64,000 nt of DNA from an uncultured Pelagibacteraceae bacterium (lineage in GTDB: Bacteria; Pseudomonadota; Alphaproteobacteria; Pelagibacterales; Pelagibacteraceae): positions 20,639 to 84,638 of the forward strand of contig CACJLN010000005.1 of assembly GCA_902594255.1 (NCBI GenBank), in the 5' to 3' direction. Shown here piece by piece: positions 57,747 to 64,000 of this stretch (position 1 is the first letter of the stretch; every line of letters begins with the position of its first letter). The notes under the pieces were generated by a model, which ran no database searches, was not told the DNA's origin, and saw only the letters and a program-made list of their open reading frames with translations. A program made the translations under genes and the position numbers.

Positions 57747-58193
57747 TTATTTGATATCAATAAGTTTTTTCTTCTTATGTTCTGGAACAATTCTTTCACA
57801 AGATATTGTCAAAAGACCATCTTTAAGTTCAGCACCATTAACTTTTACATCATCAGCAATAGTAAATGATCGCGCGAATTGTCTTTGAGAAATACCTTTA
57901 TGAATGATCTCACCATCTGTGTTATTGTCCTCAGATTTATTAACCTGTTTCGTTCTTACTGTTAATAAATTATCCTCAAACTCAACCTCAACATCTTTTT
58001 TGTTAAAACCAGCTAAAGCTAATTCTATAGCATAATTATCCTTTCCAGTTTTTCTGATGTTATATGGCGGGTAGTTTGACTGCATAGTCAAAGCACCATT
58101 CCCAAGCATATTTTCAAATTGATCAAACATATCATCAAAACCAATTGAAAATGGTCTTAGTGAGTTGAATATAGATAAATCCTTACTTGTCAT
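57747..58193 (-). CDS. Hsp20/IbpA small heat shock protein
   Basis: alpha-crystallin domain YNIRKTGKDNYAIELALAGFNKKDVEVEFEDNLLTV; RQFARSFTIADDVKV. Confidence 0.95.
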   Translation of the reverse strand: MTSKDLSIFNSLRPFSIGFDDMFDQFENMLGNGALTMQSNYPPYNIRKTGKDNYAIELALAGFNKKDVEVEFEDNLLTVRTKQVNKSEDNNTDGEIIHKGISQRQFARSFTIADDVKVNGAELKDGLLTISCERIVPEHKKKKLIDIK

Positions 58194-58250
58194 AATATCC
58201 TCCTTTGTTAAGCAAGTTTATTTATTGTTAGCCCCATTAGGCGACCAACA
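58194..58250 (-). promoter_or_regulatory. ROSE-like RNA thermometer in hsp20 5'UTR
   Basis: Hairpin I GUUGGUCGCCUAAUGGGGCUAAC (58249-58227); hairpin II CUUGCU-UAACAA-AGGAGG (58216-58199) masks the SD; UUGCU opposite AGGAG with a G-G mismatch is the ROSE signature. Confidence 0.75.
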
Positions 58251-58255
58251 TTATG

Positions 58256-58284
58256 TATATGGGAGTAATTTATTTTTTTTCAAG
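58256..58284 (-). promoter_or_regulatory. sigma32 (RpoH)-type promoter for hsp20
   Basis: CTTGAAA (58284-58278), 14-nt spacer, CCCATATA (58263-58256). Confidence 0.82.
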
Positions 58285-58287
58285 ATA

Positions 58288-60369
58288 TCAAAATTTAATT
58301 TTTTCAGAGATCTTTAAAATAAATGTGTAGTCAAAAGCTATTTCTTCGATGGCACCATCTCTACCTGACTTCCCCCCATGGCCTGCGTTCATTTCAGTTT
58401 TTAACAAAAGCAAGTTATTGTCTGTTTTTAGATCTCTAAGTTTGGCTGTAAATTTTGCTGGTTCATCAAATAATACCCTATTATCACTTAAGCTTGTTGT
58501 AATTAACATGTGAGGATAATCCATTTTTTTAATGTTGTTATATGGAGCATAAGAATAAATATAATCAAAATGCTCTTTTTTATCTTTTGCATTTCCGAAT
58601 TCATCAAATTCTCCAACAGTAAGAGGCAAAGAATGATCCAAGTTAGTTGTTAATGAGTCAACAAATGGTACAGCCATAACAATTCCAAGAAATAATTCTG
58701 GAGATTGATTAACTACTGCTCCCATTAATAAACCACCAGCCGATCCACCCATACCAATAATTTTTCCTTTCGACGAATATCTTTTTTCAATCAAAAACTT
58801 TGCTACGTGGATGTAATCTTCAAAAGTATTTTTTTTATTAAGAAGCTTTCCTTCTTTCCACCATTTCATTCCTTTTTCCATTCCCCCTCTAATATGTGCA
58901 GTTACCCAAATAACATCTCTGTCAATTAAACTCAATCTAGTTGAGGAAAAATCTGGAGTCATTGAACTTCCATATGACCCATAGCCATATAAAAGTAAAT
59001 TTGCTGTTCCATTAATTTTTGTTTTTTTGTGCCTGGTAATTGTAAGTGGAACCAATCTTCCATCATGAGAAGGGCACTCCAGTCTTTCGACTATATAGTC
59101 ATCCGGATTATGACCAGATGGGATTTCTTGTTCTTTTACTAATTTTTTTTCTTTTGTTTTTAAATTGTATAAATAAGTTTTGCCTGGTGTTTTCGGGGAC
59201 GAATATGACAAATAAACAAAGTCAGTATTTTTATTTCTTTGTATCAACGAGACATTAGGCACAATCACAGATTCGTCAGTAAATTTTAACTCTTCCTCAA
59301 TTCCTGTTTGTCTATTTCTTACAAATAACTTTCCTAATGCATTTGATTTTTCTTCCCTAATAATCCAATTATTTAAAAATATTAATCCTCCGATTAAAAC
59401 CTCTTCTTTACCAGCTATATAAATTTCCCACTTTTGATTTGATAAATCATCACATCTTTCAATTTTGAAATCCTCTGCATCATCATTAGTATGACAATAA
59501 AAATATCCACCCCAAGAATTGACTGAATAAATTACTCCCTTTCTTCTTTTTATAATTAATTTTGGTTTTGGGTTTTTTTCTGTTACCTCAAAGTAGTATT
59601 GTTCAGAAGTATTATGATCCGATGTTGTTATAAAAAAATATTTTTCGTCTGAACTCAAACTTATACCCACAGTAAATGCTTCACTTTTCTCTTCAAAAAT
59701 AAGCTCATCATCTTTAGCTGATGATCCAATTTTGTGTCTAAATATTTTTCTGGGTCTATGAAATTCATCAAGCTTTGAATAAAAAAAATATTGATCGTCC
59801 AAACTAAATGCAATACTTCCACTTGTTTCTTCTATTTTCTCAGTGACTAATTTTCCTGAGGTAATATTTCTTATGTAAATTGTATAATATTCAGATCCTT
59901 TTAAGTCTAAAGAATAACCTAAAAGTTTATCATTATAACTAACCTCTAAATCACCAACACCGAAATATTCAGTTTTTAATTTCCCTTTTTCGAGGTCACC
60001 ATTCCAAAATTCTTCAACAGTATCACTTCCAATTTTTTTTCTAAGTTTTATTGAATAATTTCCTACCGCAGTTGTTTTAGTCCAATATTCATATTCTTTG
60101 TCTTTAAATTTTAACGATTCATCATCTAATTTTATTCTACCTTTAATTTCATCAAATAAGATTTTCTGATATTTTTTTGTGTCTTTTAAATTATGTTCTG
60201 TAAAATTATTTTCTTCTTCAAGATATTTCCTAACATCTGGAAGTAGCTTGGAACTATCTTTTAAAACCTCAAGAATATTATCCTGATGGATCCAACTATA
60301 ATTATCTTCCCACGTGGTATTGTGACAAGATTTAAGCTCTGGTTTTTTTTTAAGTTGTGGTATTTTCAT
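58288..60369 (-). CDS. ptrB: oligopeptidase B (S9A prolyl oligopeptidase family)
   Basis: GMGGSAGGLLMGAVVNQSPELF nucleophile; AHIRGGMEKGMKWWKEGKLLNKKNTFEDY; C-terminal GHGGKSGR. Confidence 0.94.
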   Translation of the reverse strand: MKIPQLKKKPELKSCHNTTWEDNYSWIHQDNILEVLKDSSKLLPDVRKYLEEENNFTEHNLKDTKKYQKILFDEIKGRIKLDDESLKFKDKEYEYWTKTTAVGNYSIKLRKKIGSDTVEEFWNGDLEKGKLKTEYFGVGDLEVSYNDKLLGYSLDLKGSEYYTIYIRNITSGKLVTEKIEETSGSIAFSLDDQYFFYSKLDEFHRPRKIFRHKIGSSAKDDELIFEEKSEAFTVGISLSSDEKYFFITTSDHNTSEQYYFEVTEKNPKPKLIIKRRKGVIYSVNSWGGYFYCHTNDDAEDFKIERCDDLSNQKWEIYIAGKEEVLIGGLIFLNNWIIREEKSNALGKLFVRNRQTGIEEELKFTDESVIVPNVSLIQRNKNTDFVYLSYSSPKTPGKTYLYNLKTKEKKLVKEQEIPSGHNPDDYIVERLECPSHDGRLVPLTITRHKKTKINGTANLLLYGYGSYGSSMTPDFSSTRLSLIDRDVIWVTAHIRGGMEKGMKWWKEGKLLNKKNTFEDYIHVAKFLIEKRYSSKGKIIGMGGSAGGLLMGAVVNQSPELFLGIVMAVPFVDSLTTNLDHSLPLTVGEFDEFGNAKDKKEHFDYIYSYAPYNNIKKMDYPHMLITTSLSDNRVLFDEPAKFTAKLRDLKTDNNLLLLKTEMNAGHGGKSGRDGAIEEIAFDYTFILKISEKIKF

Positions 60370-60383
60370 TAGATCAAAAATAT

Positions 60384-60887
60384 ATGAATATAATAATTTA
60401 TACAGTGGTTATATTAACCATTTTTTATTTCTTATTACGTTTAATAACCAACATTTCATCTAGAAAAATTTCAAAAGGTCTAAGATTTTTAATCATATTA
60501 GGATTAATTGCTTTAGCAGTCTTGTTTGCTATTGGCGGCAAATTTTTATTAACCTTACCTCTTACTTTGGCAAGTCTAGCTTTATTAAAATTAAAAGGTT
60601 TATCTATTTTCCAATTAATTTCTCTTTTTAGACTTATTCAGACATTAAGAAGATCTGGTCGCTTTTCTTTTAACCAAGCAGGTACTAATAACGTTTCGTC
60701 TATATCAGTTTCAGAGGCATACAAAATTTTAAATTTAGATATGAATAAAAAAATTACAAAAGAAGATGTAAACAAAGCTTATGTTAAAATCCAAAAAAAA
60801 ATCCATCCTGACGTTTCACCAGAAACTTCTCGATTATCCTCAATAGTAAACGAGGCAAAAGATATTGTATTAAAAGATATTTCCTAA
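60384..60887 (+). CDS. membrane-anchored J-domain protein (TIM14/Pam18-like topology)
   Basis: N-terminal hydrophobic segments, C-terminal J-domain with KKIHPDVS (HPD) and SSIVNEAKDIVLKD. Start taken at ATG 60384 (MNIIIYTVV). Confidence 0.82.
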   Translation: MNIIIYTVVILTIFYFLLRLITNISSRKISKGLRFLIILGLIALAVLFAIGGKFLLTLPLTLASLALLKLKGLSIFQLISLFRLIQTLRRSGRFSFNQAGTNNVSSISVSEAYKILNLDMNKKITKEDVNKAYVKIQKKIHPDVSPETSRLSSIVNEAKDIVLKDIS

Positions 60888-61846
60888 TTGATAATTTCTA
60901 TAAATTTATCAAATATTTTTTGAGAACTAATTTTTTCTTTACCCAAAGTATTATGTGAGACTGTCTCTTCTCCATCAGGGATTATTGGAAACATCTTTGA
61001 ACTATAATTACCATAAATTAATGGTGTGTCTGCCATTAAAGTTATAGTCTTTACACCAAGTGCTGCAGATAAATGACTAAAACTAGTGTCATTGCAGATT
61101 GATAAGTTGCAATTTTTTATTAATGGCATTATTTCTCTGAGTGAAAAATCGTCTAATGGTTTACAAAGACCACTAAATTCTGAGCTTAAAATATCACGTA
61201 AAATAACTTGTTCTTCTTCGTTTTTTCCTGTTGCAAGAAAAAATTTACAATTTTTTATTTTTGATATTTTATCAATGACTTTAATAAAAGTATTAGCAGG
61301 AATTCTTTTAGTTGGACCAGAGCCCCCTATTCCTAAAAGGATATTAATTTCTTTTTTATCAATTTGAAATTTTTCAATCGTTTCTTGAGCTATCATATCA
61401 TCTATTTCTATCTCTGGATCATCTTTAACCGTTAACTCAAATTTTTCTTTTATAAATTTTTTCGGAGTTTCAGTTATGTGTTGTTGTTTTTTTTGGAATA
61501 AAGGATATTGAAACACTTCTTTAATCCCTGAAAATTTTGCAATTAAATTGTATCTTAGAGATGAATTAAAAATGATAATTTTATCAAAATTAAATTTTTT
61601 AATATCTTTAATTAAATTTAAACTTCCTAAAAGACCATCATGTCTATTTTTGATTTTATTATCCCTTTCTAAAAAGATTATTTTGTCAATATAACTTGTT
61701 TGATATAAATATTGATCAGCTTTAGAATTTTTTTTAACAAGTAAACTTATAGGCGAATTGAATTTGTTAGATAATGCCTTAATAAAGGGTAAAAAAATAA
61801 TATTATCACCAATACCCTTTCTACTTTGTACTGCTAATATTTTCAT
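60884..61846 (-). CDS. glycosyltransferase family 9 (heptosyltransferase-like)
   Basis: MKILAVQSRKGIGDNIIFLPFIKAL; LLGIGGSGPTKRIPANTF; CNDTSFSHLSAALGVKTITLM. Start at 61846 rather than ORF-track 61978. Confidence 0.87.
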   Translation of the reverse strand: MKILAVQSRKGIGDNIIFLPFIKALSNKFNSPISLLVKKNSKADQYLYQTSYIDKIIFLERDNKIKNRHDGLLGSLNLIKDIKKFNFDKIIIFNSSLRYNLIAKFSGIKEVFQYPLFQKKQQHITETPKKFIKEKFELTVKDDPEIEIDDMIAQETIEKFQIDKKEINILLGIGGSGPTKRIPANTFIKVIDKISKIKNCKFFLATGKNEEEQVILRDILSSEFSGLCKPLDDFSLREIMPLIKNCNLSICNDTSFSHLSAALGVKTITLMADTPLIYGNYSSKMFPIIPDGEETVSHNTLGKEKISSQKIFDKFIEIIN

Positions 61847-61895
61847 ATGGTATTTATAAACTTTTATAACTATACTTTTTACATAAAATTTTATT

Positions 61896-62780
61896 ATGAC
61901 AAAAATAAGTGGAATTTTTGCTGCTACAATGTCTGTTATCAATCCAGATTTAAGTCTTAATATCGAAAAAACAATCAATCATGCGGAAAGCCTTATTGAC
62001 CAAGGTTGTCATGGAACAGCAATATTTGGAAGTACCGGACAAGCACAATTAATTTCAATTTCAGAAAAAATCAACTTATTAAATAAACTCTCTGAGAGCA
62101 AATATAAAGACAAACACCTAATTGGTACTGGTTTAAATTCCCTTGGTGAAACTATTAACTTAATTAAAATTGCGAGCTCTTTAAATTTCAACAAATTTTT
62201 AATAATGCCACCAGCCTATTATAAATACGGTGATACTGAGGTCATGGAGTTTTACAAAAAAATTATAGAGGCCGTTCCTGAGTGTAAAATTATTCTTTAT
62301 AATTTTGAGAAATTATCTGGATACAAATTTAGCATTAAATGTGTCAATGAGCTTGTTAAAAGGTTTCCTGATCAAATCGTAGGAGTTAAAGACAGTTCAT
62401 ATAACTTATATGAAAATTTAAAATTAAAAAATTTTTCTATCTTTCCTGGTTCTGAACTTAAATTATTAAAAGGTTTAGAATTGGGATGTTCGGGTATAAT
62501 AACAGCCACGTGTAATGTAACAGCAGCGCTTTCAAGAAAAGTTTATGACGATTTTTTTTCAGGTGCAAAACAATTAAATAATAAAAAATTATGCGAGGTA
62601 AGGGCTATTTTTGATAAATATAATTTGATTTCAGGTTTACATACTTTTTGTTCTCAAGAAAATGAAATTTATAAAAATGTTATACCGCCCTTGAGTATCT
62701 TAAATCAAAGTGATCAAAAAAATTTAATTGAAGCTTTGAAAAATTTAAATTTTACAAATAAACCACCTCTCGCAGCATAA
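61896..62780 (+). CDS. dihydrodipicolinate synthase/N-acetylneuraminate lyase family aldolase
   Basis: GTAIFGSTGQAQLIS, Schiff-base Lys region QIVGVKDSSYNL. Confidence 0.85.
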   Translation: MTKISGIFAATMSVINPDLSLNIEKTINHAESLIDQGCHGTAIFGSTGQAQLISISEKINLLNKLSESKYKDKHLIGTGLNSLGETINLIKIASSLNFNKFLIMPPAYYKYGDTEVMEFYKKIIEAVPECKIILYNFEKLSGYKFSIKCVNELVKRFPDQIVGVKDSSYNLYENLKLKNFSIFPGSELKLLKGLELGCSGIITATCNVTAALSRKVYDDFFSGAKQLNNKKLCEVRAIFDKYNLISGLHTFCSQENEIYKNVIPPLSILNQSDQKNLIEALKNLNFTNKPPLAA

Positions 62781-62781
62781 G

Positions 62782-63969
62782 ATGTATCTTGCAAGTTTCT
62801 TAAATAAAATTTTTAAAAAGGGTGGTTTCATCTTAACTGATGCTTACTCGAAAGATTATGTAATAGGCAATCCTGGAGAACAGCCTATGAAAATAAAACT
62901 TTTGAATAAAAAGCTTCATTATAAACTTTTGTTACATCCCGACTTATATTTCGGTGAGGCATACACAGAGGGAGATTTGATTATAGAAAATGGAAACTTA
63001 AGTGATTTTTTAGATTTAGCATTAATGAATTTCGGAAGAGGGCCTTTGAATTTTTTTAGTTACATAATAAATAGACTTAGAGGATCTTACAGATACTTAA
63101 CAAATTTTAATTTTATTAAAAAATCTAAAATGAATGTTTCCCATCATTATGATATTTCTGATGATTTATATGATTTATTTCTAGATCCAAAGAGACAATA
63201 TTCATGTGCTTATTTCAAAAAAGAGACTGATAGTTTAGAAGTTGCTCAAAATAATAAAATTCAACATATTATAAAAAAATTAAATATTAAAAAAAATCAA
63301 AAAGTTCTAGACATAGGTTGTGGTTGGGGTTCATTAGCATTTGATATAGCAAAAAGTGCAAGTTGTGAGGTTACTGGAATTACTTTATCAGAAAATCAAT
63401 TTAATTTTTGTGAAAAAAAATCAAAAGAAATGAATTTAGAAAATCAAGTAAAATTTAGATTGATGGATTATAGAGAACTTAAAGAAAAATTTGATAGAAT
63501 AGTAAGTGTTGGAATGTTTGAGCATGTAGGAAGAAAATTTTATAAAAAGTTTTTTAATCAAATTGAAAATTTATTAAAAGATGATGGTGTTTCATTGATA
63601 CATACCATCGGATCTGTTGATCCTCCTCGAGACCCACATCCCTGGATAACAAAATATATTTTTCCTGGTGGGTATACACCGAGTTTAAGTGAAGTTACCA
63701 ACCCAATTGAAAAAGCGGGCCTTATCGTTACAGATATAGAGGTTTTAAGACTTCATTACTCTCACACATTAAGACATTGGAAAGAAAATTGTATTAAAAA
63801 CAAACAAAAGATTACACAAATGTTTGATGAAAAATTTTTTAGGATGTGGGAGTTTTACTTAACAGGTTGTGAAATGGCATTTAAATGGGGTGATCAAGTT
63901 GTATATCAATTTCAACTTACGAAAAATTATCAATCAACTCCTGTTACTAGAGACTATATTTATCAATAA
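62782..63969 (+). CDS. cfa: cyclopropane-fatty-acyl-phospholipid synthase family methyltransferase
   Basis: SHHYDISDDLYDLFLDPKRQYSCAYF, VLDIGCGWGSLAFDIA, GMFEHVGRKFYKKFF, FPGGYTPSL. Confidence 0.93.
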   Translation: MYLASFLNKIFKKGGFILTDAYSKDYVIGNPGEQPMKIKLLNKKLHYKLLLHPDLYFGEAYTEGDLIIENGNLSDFLDLALMNFGRGPLNFFSYIINRLRGSYRYLTNFNFIKKSKMNVSHHYDISDDLYDLFLDPKRQYSCAYFKKETDSLEVAQNNKIQHIIKKLNIKKNQKVLDIGCGWGSLAFDIAKSASCEVTGITLSENQFNFCEKKSKEMNLENQVKFRLMDYRELKEKFDRIVSVGMFEHVGRKFYKKFFNQIENLLKDDGVSLIHTIGSVDPPRDPHPWITKYIFPGGYTPSLSEVTNPIEKAGLIVTDIEVLRLHYSHTLRHWKENCIKNKQKITQMFDEKFFRMWEFYLTGCEMAFKWGDQVVYQFQLTKNYQSTPVTRDYIYQ

Positions 63970-64000
63970 ATTATTGATAGAATTAGCTTTCTCTAATAAT

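Noticed and set aside
61847-61978. N-terminal 44-aa extension of the GT9 ORF
   Set aside because: Overlaps the divergent aldolase start region; family N-terminus (MKILAVQSRKGIGD) begins at 61846

Overview
AT-rich, tightly packed bacterial chromosome segment. Gene content and order (sucCDAB-lpd, priA-atpHAGDC, rplU-rpmA-obgE-proBA-nadD-rsfS, regA/actR-type regulator, chvI-chvG, ahcY-tsaE-amgK-murU) point to an alphaproteobacterium of the SAR11/Pelagibacterales type (inference from synteny and composition, not a database hit). I support about 60 protein-coding genes, mostly core metabolism. I found no rRNA, tRNA, CRISPR array, prophage or transposon. The most interesting signals are non-coding or organisational: (1) a heat-shock control region for hsp20 combining a near-consensus sigma32 (RpoH) promoter with a 5'UTR that folds as a ROSE-type RNA thermometer; (2) a SAM-II riboswitch on the metX leader with a promoter placing +1 at the aptamer 5' end; (3) a three-gene group of PLP decarboxylase, deoxyhypusine-synthase-like protein (catalytic Lys retained) and ureohydrolase, suggesting non-canonical polyamine synthesis; (4) eight of ten convergent gene pairs overlapping at their stop codons, five or six of them through tiny shared stop motifs (TTAA, CTAA, TTAATTAA, CTAATTAG, CTAAATAA), while the two exceptions carry hairpin terminators. 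No clearly new defence or mobile system was found.
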